Translations under genes and position numbers: made by a program | The notes under the pieces: generated by a model | The model's database searches: none | The model's input: the letters and a program-made list of their open reading frames with translations, nothing else | Told to the model about the DNA's origin: nothing | Assembly: GCA_039030075.1 (NCBI GenBank) | Contig: JBCCEW010000019.1 | Coordinates: 1 to 64,000, forward strand | Direction of reading: 5' to 3' | Source of the DNA: Myxococcota bacterium | Lineage (GTDB): Bacteria; Myxococcota_A; UBA9160; SMWR01 | Length of the DNA stretch: 64,000 nucleotides | In this document: one piece after another, positions 39,391 to 46,915 of the stretch | How the letters are laid out: the number at the start of each line of letters is the position of its first letter | Position numbering within the stretch: the stretch's first letter is position 1

Positions 39391-39836
39391 AACACGGCTC
39401 CCGCGTACTCGGGGCCATCCTCGCCGGCGAGCTCGGGCCACTGGGTCAGCCAGAGCCCGGCGAACGGTCGCACCAGGCGTCCCGAGAGCGAGAGCTGCTG
39501 ACCGTTGGCGATGCTGTCGATCCAGACCGTCTTCGCGCCGAGCACCCGGGTGAAGATCAGCAGGAAGACGCCCGGGGCGGCGCCGGTGGTGACGAGGACG
39601 TCGGGGCGCTCGCGCAACGCCAGCCACAGCGACTGCCAGAGCAGGATGAAGCAGCCGACGGGATCGTCGGCGTTGGCGTCCCGGATCACCGAGAAAGCGC
39701 CGGACACCTCCTCGCGGTGCCCTTCCTCGGTGGTCACGTAGTGGGTCTCACAGCCGTCGAAGGCGGCCGCGAGGCGACGCAGCTGCATCCAATGGCCCCC
39801 GCTGCTGGCGACGGCCATCACCCGTTTCCCCGACAC
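39387..39836 (-). CDS. pssD: PssD/EpsE-like (Alg14-type) glycosyltransferase membrane subunit
   Basis: A 149-residue Alg14-like protein: RVMAVASSGGHWMQLRRLAAAF at the N-terminus, DVLVTTGAAPGVFLLIFTRVLGAKTVWIDSIANGQQLSLSGRLVRPFAGLWLTQWPEL in the second half. It anchors PssE at the membrane and binds the lipid-linked acceptor. I choose GTG at 39836, preceded by GGAGGGAGAGGG; a TTG at 39851 is the alternative. pssD-pssE-wzx form one minus-strand unit whose promoter must lie in the 524-bp gap shared with the divergent yceI operon. Confidence 0.85.
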   Translation of the reverse strand: MSGKRVMAVASSGGHWMQLRRLAAAFDGCETHYVTTEEGHREEVSGAFSVIRDANADDPVGCFILLWQSLWLALRERPDVLVTTGAAPGVFLLIFTRVLGAKTVWIDSIANGQQLSLSGRLVRPFAGLWLTQWPELAGEDGPEYAGAVF

Positions 39837-40065
39837 GCCCTCTCCCTCCAAGGCCCAGGGAGTTCCCCGGTCGGCCCAGCATAGAGCACCCCCATCCGCG
39901 CTCCGCGGCGTGGGCCCTGGGCTCCCATCGACGCGAGCCCCCGCCGAGTGAAGCGCCCAGTGCGCCCGGATCTCCGCTCGGTCTCGGCACCCTCACGGGA
40001 CCTGGATGGGGCGTTTTGCCTTCCGTCGTCAGCGGAACGTTTCCATGCAACGGGAGGCCCGACCC

Positions 40066-40120
40066 GTTCGTAACCGCTCGGGGAGTGGGGGTTACCTACG
40101 CGATAGAGAAGTTCGTTACC
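40066..40120 (+). promoter_or_regulatory. Repeated GTTCGTWACC motif, candidate enhancer (UAS) for an activator
   Basis: GTTCGTAACC at 40066-40075 recurs as GTTCGTTACC at 40111-40120, 45 bp apart. A GGTTACC at 40090-40096 lies between them and forms an inverted repeat with the first copy (GTAACC..GGTTAC). The cluster sits about 90-145 bp upstream of the -24/-12 promoter at 40211, the distance at which sigma-54 activators usually bind. That it is an activator site is inference from position and repetition. Confidence 0.5.
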
Positions 40121-40210
40121 CACGCCGCTCCCGGCGGTGGAACGGGCCGGACCCGCGAGAGCGACCGGAGTTCGGAGACTTCGCGTCGCTACTTGCGGGC
40201 TCGGGACGCG

Positions 40211-40226
40211 TGGCACGTCACTTGCT
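40211..40226 (+). promoter_or_regulatory. Sigma-54 (RpoN) -24/-12 promoter of the yceI-cytochrome operon
   Basis: TGGCACG-N4-TTGCT matches the RpoN consensus TGGCACG-N4-TTGCW exactly, with the invariant GG (40212-40213) and GC (40224-40225) separated by 10 bp. Transcription would start about 12 bp downstream (around 40237), leaving a leader of roughly 120 nt before the yceI start at 40361. Being in a gap upstream of a plus-strand operon, with repeats further upstream, makes a chance match unlikely. Confidence 0.8.
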
Positions 40227-40360
40227 CCAAACAAGGCGCGTTTGCGGATCACCGCGGGAGAACCCGGTACGGGTGCGGCTCCGTAAACCAACCCCCCTGC
40301 ACCCCCCATCGAAGCTTCGAGCGCCGCCCACCCGGAGGCGCCGCACCCAGGAGCCACCCC

Positions 40361-41089
40361 TTGCCCTCCGAACGCCCTCTTCGCCCGAAAGCCACGCATT
40401 GGTGGACCCCCGCCTGCTGCGTCCTCGGTCTGGGCCTCGGCGTCCTCACGTCGAGCCCCGCGCCGGCCGAAACCTTCGAGATCCAGCCCGAAAAGTCGCG
40501 CCTGCGCTTCGAGGTGGGTCACCACGACTACGCCAAGCCCGTCCGCGGGCGCTTCGAAGCGCTCTCCGGCGCGATCCACCGGGATCCGGAGAAGGACGGA
40601 GAACTCCGCGTGGACGTCGAGATCACGGCCAGCAGCATCGACACCGACAACGCCTACCGCGACGAGCACCTCCGCGCGGCGTTCTTCGAGGTCGAAGATC
40701 ACCCAAGCATCCGCTTCAGCGCCGCGGGCTTCCGAGCCGACGGCGAGACGAAGCCCCTCGAGGTGACCGGCAACCTCACCATGAAGGGCATCACCCGCCC
40801 GATCGTGCTCCAGGTGAGCGGCGCGCGGGAACTCGTGGACAAGGACGGCAACCGCGTGCTGCGCTGCCGCGTGAAGGGCAGCGTCAACCGCCGCGACTTC
40901 GACGTCCAGGAGACGAGCGCCGAGGAAGCCCAGGGGCTCTCGAAGATCCTGGCGCACATCCAGGAAGGCCTCGACGAGTTCATCGAAGACGAGGTCGAGT
41001 TCAGCGTCAGCGTGGTCGCCCGCGAAGACGCGAACTCGGGAGACGCCGTCGCGTCGGCCGCCCCGGCCGTCGAAGCGCTGCCCAACTGA
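40361..41089 (+). CDS. YceI-family secreted lipid-binding protein
   Basis: A 242-residue periplasmic protein. The N-terminal hydrophobic segment (CCVLGLGLGVLTSSPAPAE) is a signal peptide with a likely cut after APA. The YceI lipocalin-like barrel follows: FEIQPEKSRLRFEVGHHDYAKPVRGRF, ITASSIDTDNAYRDEHLRAAFFEVEDHPSIRF and GNLTMKGITRPIVLQV are characteristic. YceI proteins bind isoprenoid chains such as polyisoprenoids or quinone-like molecules. The TTG at 40361, with AGGAG 9 bp upstream, begins the signal peptide. A longer frame to 40016 would run through the promoter. A multiheme cytochrome follows 14 bp later, as YceI genes often neighbour cytochromes. Confidence 0.9.
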   Translation: MPSERPLRPKATHWWTPACCVLGLGLGVLTSSPAPAETFEIQPEKSRLRFEVGHHDYAKPVRGRFEALSGAIHRDPEKDGELRVDVEITASSIDTDNAYRDEHLRAAFFEVEDHPSIRFSAAGFRADGETKPLEVTGNLTMKGITRPIVLQVSGARELVDKDGNRVLRCRVKGSVNRRDFDVQETSAEEAQGLSKILAHIQEGLDEFIEDEVEFSVSVVAREDANSGDAVASAAPAVEALPN

Positions 41090-41103
41090 ATCGAGACGCG
41101 GTG

Positions 41104-42900
41104 ATGGGGCGCATCTCGATTCGAGCCATTCGTGTACTCGCGCTGGGCGCGCTCCTGTGGGGCGCCGCCGCAAACGCGGAAACGGACGCCTACGCGGCCG
41201 ACGAAGCCACCCCGGTGTCCGCCGAGGAAGCGGCGCGGGCCCATGCGGAGCTGCTCGCGCCCGACCGTTTCCCGTCGGCGAGCGAGTGTCAGAACTGTCA
41301 TCCGAACCACTACGAAGAGTGGTCGATCTCCCAGCACGCCTACGCCCAGATCAGCCCGGTCTTCAATGCCATGAACGGCGCGCTGATCGAGCGCACCAAC
41401 GGCACGCTCGGCGACTTCTGCATCCGCTGTCACACGCCGGTGGGGATGCAGCTCGGTGAAGACGTGTTCATGTCGAACCTGGATCGCCATCCGACCTCGC
41501 AGGAAGGCGTGACCTGCGCGGTCTGCCACCGGGTGCGCGCGCCCTACGGCAAGGTGAGTGGACGCATCGCCCTGGCCGAAGGCGGGCTCGACGAGCCGGT
41601 GTCCGGCCCGACGGGCAACGCCGGCCTCCAGAAGGTGATCGGCGATCCGGAGAAGTTCCGCCGCGTCGCGGCGCAAGGCCAGACGCTCGGCATCCATACC
41701 GACGTGGTCGAGTTCGCCGAGATCACCACCTCGGGCTTCTGCGGCAGCTGCCACGACGTGAACTCGCCGAACAACCTGCGCCTCGAAGAGGCGTTCAGCG
41801 AGTTCCGCCACGCACCCGCCGCCGCCGAGGGCACGACCTGTCAGGACTGTCACATGGGCCAGGAGCCGGGCCTCGTGTCGGGCTATCGCCACGAGCCCGC
41901 GGCGGTCGTCGGCGGTCGTCCGACCGAGCCGCGGAAGCGCACGGATCACCGCTTCGTGGGGCCCGACCATTCGATCGTCCACCCCGGGATCTTCCCCTTC
42001 AACGAGCGCGCGAAGGCCCTGGCGACCCAGCGCGAGTGGCTGCTCTTCGACCACGCCGCCGGCTGGGGCACCGATGACTTCGAGGACGAGGTGCCGCTGG
42101 ACGCCGAGTTCCCCGAGCGCTGGGCCGACGCCATCGACCGCTACGACGCCCGCGAGATCCTCGACGAGAACCAGGAACGCCTCGATACGATGGCGGAAGC
42201 CCGCCGCCAGCTCCTGCGCAAGGGCTACGTGCTCGGTGCGGTCGAGGTCCGCCGCGACGATGGCGATCTCGAGATCGACGTGCGCGTCGAGAACGGGACC
42301 GACGGACACAACGTGCCGACCGGGTTTACCGCGGAGCGCATCGTGTGGCTGCACACGCGCGTGATCGACGCGACGGGTCGCGTGGTCTTCGTCTCGGGCG
42401 ACCTCGATCCGAACGGCGATCTTCGCGACGGCCATTCGCTCTACGTGCGCGCGGGAGAGGTACCCCACGACGGCGATCTCTTCTCGCTCCAGTCGCGCTT
42501 CGTCCTGCGGAACCTGCGCGACGGCGAGCGCGAGGAGGTGCTGGCGGTCAACCATGCTCCCGACCCGCTGCCCTTCGTGCGCCCGGACCCGAACCCCAAC
42601 TTCATCAACGGCGGGCCCGCGGGCATTCGCCTGCACAAGAAGGGCATCGAGCCGCTGGGTCACCGCGACCACCACTATGCGGTTCCCGCCGAAGCCCTCG
42701 AGAAGGGCATCGCGCCCTACCGCGTGATCGTCGAGCTGAAGGCCGGCATGGTGCCCGTGAACCTCGTCGCCGAGATCCAGAGCGTCGGCTTCGACTACGG
42801 CATGAGCGCGAAGGAAGTCGCCCAGGGTGTCGTCGATGGGCACCAGGTGCTGTGGTCGAAGGAAGTGCTGGTGCTCTCGGACCAGCGGGCGGCCCGGTGA
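41104..42900 (+). CDS. Secreted pentaheme cytochrome c (cytochrome c554-like)
   Basis: A 598-residue exported protein with a signal peptide (LALGALLWGAAANA, cut near residue 25) and five CxxCH heme sites: CQNCH (62-66), CIRCH (106-110), CAVCH (138-142), CGSCH (213-217) and CQDCH (246-250). The spacing and HPNHYEEWSISQHAYA resemble the cytochrome c554/c-prime multiheme family. The C-terminal half (about 270-598) has no heme motif and looks beta-rich, including ENGTDGHNVPTGFTAERIVWLHTRV. It would carry electrons in the periplasm or on the cell surface. It lies between yceI (14-bp gap) and the barrel gene, whose start overlaps its stop. A nitrogen-cycle or metal-reduction role cannot be decided here. 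Confidence 0.9.
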   Translation: MGRISIRAIRVLALGALLWGAAANAETDAYAADEATPVSAEEAARAHAELLAPDRFPSASECQNCHPNHYEEWSISQHAYAQISPVFNAMNGALIERTNGTLGDFCIRCHTPVGMQLGEDVFMSNLDRHPTSQEGVTCAVCHRVRAPYGKVSGRIALAEGGLDEPVSGPTGNAGLQKVIGDPEKFRRVAAQGQTLGIHTDVVEFAEITTSGFCGSCHDVNSPNNLRLEEAFSEFRHAPAAAEGTTCQDCHMGQEPGLVSGYRHEPAAVVGGRPTEPRKRTDHRFVGPDHSIVHPGIFPFNERAKALATQREWLLFDHAAGWGTDDFEDEVPLDAEFPERWADAIDRYDAREILDENQERLDTMAEARRQLLRKGYVLGAVEVRRDDGDLEIDVRVENGTDGHNVPTGFTAERIVWLHTRVIDATGRVVFVSGDLDPNGDLRDGHSLYVRAGEVPHDGDLFSLQSRFVLRNLRDGEREEVLAVNHAPDPLPFVRPDPNPNFINGGPAGIRLHKKGIEPLGHRDHHYAVPAEALEKGIAPYRVIVELKAGMVPVNLVAEIQSVGFDYGMSAKEVAQGVVDGHQVLWSKEVLVLSDQRAAR

Positions 42901-44276
42901 GGAAGACGGTACGGCGCGCTCTCCCCCTCCTCGCTTGGCTCGCCTGGTTGGGCATGTTGCCGCTTCCTGCGGTCGCAGCCGGCAACGTCGAACTCGATGA
43001 CGAGCCGCGCGAGCTCGCTGACCTGCCCGAACGCCCCCGACCGATCATCGAGCTCGGGGATCTCTACCTCGCGCCGTCGGCCCTGCAAGAGGGTTGGGAG
43101 CTCCCGACCGGCGCCGTGTGGACGCCGTCGATCCTCGTCTGGGGCACCGCGCGCAGCGGCCTGCAGGCCGAGTGGGGGAAGGCCCGCCCGAACGATGTCG
43201 CGCAGTGGGCGAACCGCAGCGAACTCTGGGGCCAGCTCGCGCTGACCGCGACCGAGCGCGTCGTGGTCGGTTTCGAGCCGCTGTCTGAAGACAACGACTT
43301 CACCGGCTACCAGTTCGGCGTCGACGGTGCCGACGCCGACTTCGAGGGCGGACTCGACGGCGAGCTCGAAGCCCTCTACTTCGAGGGCGACGTCGGCGAG
43401 CTCTTCCCGAAGTGGGACGCAGAGTCGGGCGTGCCCCTCGACCTCGGCTTCGTGGTCGGTCGTGCGCCGTTCACCTACCAGGACGGCTTCCTGATCGACG
43501 ACCGCATGACCGCTGTCGGGCTCGTGCAGAATTCGATCCTTGCGACGAGCACGTCGAACCTGCGCGCGTCCTTCCTCGCCGCCTGGAACGACGTCCACCG
43601 CGGCGGCAACAACCGGGACGGCGACGACACCCTGCTGACCGGCCTGTTCTTCGAGCTCGATCGCCCCCAGACGACGTGGGCCCTCGACCTCGCCTACGCC
43701 GAAGGCCAGGACGACACCAACGGCTGGTACGGCGGGATCAGCGCGATCCGACGCATCCAGGATCGCTGGAACCTCACCCTGCGCGTGCTGGGCTCCCACG
43801 CCGACCACCGCAACGACATCGAGGTCGGACGCGGCGTGCTCGGCGTGATCGGGTTCTCGTTCTCGCCCCGACGCACCCACGATGTCGCCTACCTGAACCT
43901 CGCCGCGAGCGCCGATCGCTACACCCCGGCCGCCCGCGGGCCGGCCCGCGGCGGCCCGCTGGGACGCATCGGCATCCTGTTCGAGGCGCCCGGCCTGGGG
44001 ACCATCGGCGCGCCGCTCAACAACGACGGCAACCGCGCCCTCGCGGGTGCCCTGGGCTATCAGAAGTTCCTGTTCGGCGGCCGCACCCAGATCGTTCTGG
44101 AGGTGGCCGGGCGGCTGCAGAGCAACGACCGGCGCACCCAGGCCGGCGGCGGTGGCCTGCGCATCCAGCAGGCCCTGGGACGCCGTTTCATCCTGCGTCT
44201 CGACCTGTACGGCATCGCGCGCACCCACCAGCGCGACTTCATGGGCGGCCGCAGCGAACTCGTGGTGAAGTTCTAG
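42897..44276 (+). CDS. Outer-membrane beta-barrel protein coupled to the cytochrome
   Basis: A 459-residue protein with a signal peptide (LLAWLAWLGMLPLPAVAAG) and a sequence of alternating amphipathic strands ending in the C-terminal phenylalanine signature SELVVKF, as in barrels assembled by BamA. Aspartate/glycine-rich loops (EDNDFTGYQFGVDGADADFEGGLDGE) suggest calcium-binding or surface loops. I cannot place it in a named porin family. The GTG at 42897 overlaps the cytochrome stop by 4 bp, so the two proteins are made together. By analogy with porin-cytochrome conduits the barrel could hold or pass the cytochrome, but five hemes and a large non-heme half differ from known conduits. Confidence 0.8.
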   Translation: MRKTVRRALPLLAWLAWLGMLPLPAVAAGNVELDDEPRELADLPERPRPIIELGDLYLAPSALQEGWELPTGAVWTPSILVWGTARSGLQAEWGKARPNDVAQWANRSELWGQLALTATERVVVGFEPLSEDNDFTGYQFGVDGADADFEGGLDGELEALYFEGDVGELFPKWDAESGVPLDLGFVVGRAPFTYQDGFLIDDRMTAVGLVQNSILATSTSNLRASFLAAWNDVHRGGNNRDGDDTLLTGLFFELDRPQTTWALDLAYAEGQDDTNGWYGGISAIRRIQDRWNLTLRVLGSHADHRNDIEVGRGVLGVIGFSFSPRRTHDVAYLNLAASADRYTPAARGPARGGPLGRIGILFEAPGLGTIGAPLNNDGNRALAGALGYQKFLFGGRTQIVLEVAGRLQSNDRRTQAGGGGLRIQQALGRRFILRLDLYGIARTHQRDFMGGRSELVVKF

Positions 44277-44335
44277 GCCCCCTTCCAACGGGCCGGCTTT
44301 TCGCGGCGTCGGCGCTCGGGTACCTTCTGCCTACC

Positions 44336-46906
44336 TTGAGCTCGTCTGCGGTCCACTCCGAGTCGCTCCCGAACGGGCTCACGGTGCTGCTTCAAGAAAG
44401 CCGCACCGCCCCGGTCGCCGAGTTTCAGATCTGGGCCCGCGCCGGATCCGCCGACGAGCGCGACGACGAGCGCGGTCTGGCCCACTTCCACGAGCACATG
44501 CTCTTCAAGGGCACCGAGCGACGCGGCGTGGGCGCCGTCGCCGGCGAGGTCGAAGGCGCGGGCGGCCGCATCAACGCGTACACCTCCTACGACGTCACCG
44601 TCTACCACGCCACGCTGCCGTCGGAGGCGCTGTCGACGGGCATCGACGTCCTCTCCGACGCAGTCCTCCACTCGGTCTTCGACCCGGAAGAGATCGATCG
44701 GGAGATCGAGGTGGTGCTCGAGGAGATCCGCCGCAGCGATGACTCGCCGGGCAGCGTGCTCGGCAACGCCGTGTTCGAAGCGGCCTACACGGCCCACCCC
44801 TACCGCTTCCCCATCCTGGGAAGTCACGAGAGCGTCGCCTCCCTCGATCGCGCGCGGCTTCGCCGCTTCTACGACCGCTGGTACACACCGGACAACCTGG
44901 TGGTGGTGTGCGTGGGCGACTTCGATCGCGATGCGGTGCTCGCCCAGGTGCGCGGCGCGTTCGGTGACGTGGCGCCGAGCGGGGTCGAACGCCGGCGCAC
45001 TTCCGAGCCGCTCCAGCAACGGCTCCGCTCGACGGTGCTGGCGCGTCCCTTCGAACGCGCGTCGGCCGAGCTCTGCTACCCGGGGGTTGGGCTCTCCCAC
45101 CCGGACGCCCCCTATCTCGATCTGCTCTCCTTCCTGCTCGGGAACTGCGAGAGCAGCCGGCTCGTGCGCAGCGTGAAGGAGCGCGCCCAGCTCGTCGATC
45201 GCATCGACAGCTGGTGCTACACGCCTCTCGACCCGGGGGTGCTCGCGATCGATATCGATACCGACAGCGAGCGCATGGCCGATGCCATCGCGGCCAGCGT
45301 CGCCGAAGTAGAGCGCCTCCGCAGCGAGCCGGTGTCGGCCGACGAGCTCGAAAAGGGCAAGAGCAACTTCCTTGCGTCGGAGCACTTCGAGCGCGAGAGC
45401 GTCTCGGGACTGGCAGCGAAGCTCGGGGGGTTCCACGTCACCGGGGGCGGCCTCGACACCGAAGCGCGCTACCTCGAAGCGGTCCGCACGGCGAGCGCCG
45501 AAGACCTGCGGCGCGTCGCCCGGGACCACTGGCGGCCCGAGGCCCTGACCGTCGGCGTACTGTTGCCCGAAGCCGACGCTGCCGTGCTCGATGCCTCGGG
45601 CGTCGAGGCGGCGGTGGCACGCGGCGTCGCCACCAACGAGCGGGTCACGGCGTCGCCGCGGGCGACGCATCGCGAGGACGAACTCGTCAGCTTCGCCCTA
45701 CCGTCGGGCGCCGAGCTCCACGTGGTCCCCCGGCGCAACGTCCCGGTGGTCGCGGCGCGTGCGGCCTTCCGCGGCGGCCTGCTCACCGAGGACGCGGCGA
45801 CGTCCGGGATCAGCGCGTTCCTCGCCTCGATGTGGCTGCGGGGCACCGAGAGCCATTCCTCGGCGGGCTTCGCCCGCGCGGTGGAGAGCCGCGCCGCCGA
45901 GATCGACGCGTTCTCGGGACGCAGCAGCTTCGGCCTCACCCTCGAAGCGCCGTCGGCGGGCCTCGACCCGATCCTCGATCTCTTCTGCGAGGTCATGCTC
46001 GCGCCGGCGTTCGACGTGGCCGAGTTCGAACGCGAACGCAGCGAGACGCTGGCCGCGATCGAGCGACGCGAGGACCGCCTCGCCCAGCGCGCCTTCCTGC
46101 TGCTCGCGGAACACCTCTATCCCACCCATCCCTACCGCATGCCCACCCTCGGCCAGGCCGAGGTGATCCAGGGTCTCCGCACCGAACACATCCAGGCCCA
46201 TCACGACCGCTGGGTGCGCGCCGAGAACCTGGTGCTCGCGGTGTCGGGCGACGTCGACCCGGACGCCGTGGCGCAGGGGCTCGCGTCCCGCCTCGCCGAC
46301 CTGCCGAGCGGTGACTTCGAAGCGCCCACCCCGCCCCTCGACACACCCCAGACCGAGATCCGCCGCGCCGAGCTGGTGAAGGAGCGCGCCCAGGCCCACC
46401 TCGTCATCGGCTTCCCGGGCCTCGACGTGGCCGACGACGATCGCTTCGCCCTCGAAGTCATTTCCCAGCTGCTCGCCGGCCAGAGCGGACGCCTCTTCCT
46501 CGAGCTGCGCGACAAGCAGGGGCTCGCCTACTCGGTGACCGCCACCAGCATCGAAGGGCTCGCCCCGGGCTACTTCGCCGTCTACATCGCGACCGCGCCC
46601 GAGAAGCTCGAAGACGCCCGCACGGGTCTGCTCGAAGAGCTCGAGAAGCTGGTGCAGGGGGCGCCGCCCCAGGACGAACTCGACGCGGCGATCCGTCACC
46701 TGGTGGGCAACTACCAGATCGATCGCCAGCGCAACGCGGTGCACGCCGCCCACACCAGCCTGAACGCGCTCTATGGGTTGGGCGCCGACGCCGGGCGTCA
46801 CTACGCCGAGCGCGTCCGCGCCGTGACGCGCGACGACGTGCTGCGGGTGGCCCAACGCCTGGTGAAGCTCGACGCCTACACCGAAGCGGTGGTGCGCGGG
46901 AGCTGA
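44336..46906 (+). CDS. M16-family zinc peptidase, two fused domains
   Basis: An 856-residue pitrilysin-type protein with two M16 halves. The N-terminal half has the inverted zinc motif HFHEH (His50, Glu53, His54) in GLAHFHEHMLFKGT, and the downstream glutamates in EIDREIEVVLEEIRR. The second half (from about 440) has the fold (FALPSGAELHVVPRRNVPVVAARAAFRGG) but no HxxEH, as expected for the inactive partner. No signal peptide is seen with the TTG at 44336, which is the only plausible start before the domain; there is no strong ribosome-binding site. It lies 59 bp after the barrel gene, so co-transcription with the sigma-54 operon is possible. It may process peptides or proteins; the substrate is unknown. 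Confidence 0.88.
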   Translation: MSSSAVHSESLPNGLTVLLQESRTAPVAEFQIWARAGSADERDDERGLAHFHEHMLFKGTERRGVGAVAGEVEGAGGRINAYTSYDVTVYHATLPSEALSTGIDVLSDAVLHSVFDPEEIDREIEVVLEEIRRSDDSPGSVLGNAVFEAAYTAHPYRFPILGSHESVASLDRARLRRFYDRWYTPDNLVVVCVGDFDRDAVLAQVRGAFGDVAPSGVERRRTSEPLQQRLRSTVLARPFERASAELCYPGVGLSHPDAPYLDLLSFLLGNCESSRLVRSVKERAQLVDRIDSWCYTPLDPGVLAIDIDTDSERMADAIAASVAEVERLRSEPVSADELEKGKSNFLASEHFERESVSGLAAKLGGFHVTGGGLDTEARYLEAVRTASAEDLRRVARDHWRPEALTVGVLLPEADAAVLDASGVEAAVARGVATNERVTASPRATHREDELVSFALPSGAELHVVPRRNVPVVAARAAFRGGLLTEDAATSGISAFLASMWLRGTESHSSAGFARAVESRAAEIDAFSGRSSFGLTLEAPSAGLDPILDLFCEVMLAPAFDVAEFERERSETLAAIERREDRLAQRAFLLLAEHLYPTHPYRMPTLGQAEVIQGLRTEHIQAHHDRWVRAENLVLAVSGDVDPDAVAQGLASRLADLPSGDFEAPTPPLDTPQTEIRRAELVKERAQAHLVIGFPGLDVADDDRFALEVISQLLAGQSGRLFLELRDKQGLAYSVTATSIEGLAPGYFAVYIATAPEKLEDARTGLLEELEKLVQGAPPQDELDAAIRHLVGNYQIDRQRNAVHAAHTSLNALYGLGADAGRHYAERVRAVTRDDVLRVAQRLVKLDAYTEAVVRGS

Positions 46907-46915
46907 CGCCCCGCC

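Larger units (their letters stand above)
39837..40360. other. 524-bp divergent regulatory region between pssD and yceI
   Basis: No gene is evident here. The region separates two divergent operons. It contains a sigma-54-type promoter pointing right (40211-40226) and a duplicated 10-bp motif upstream of it (40066-40120), both listed separately. The part near pssD (39850-40000) is GC-rich and shows no clear promoter for the minus-strand unit. Confidence 0.6.
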
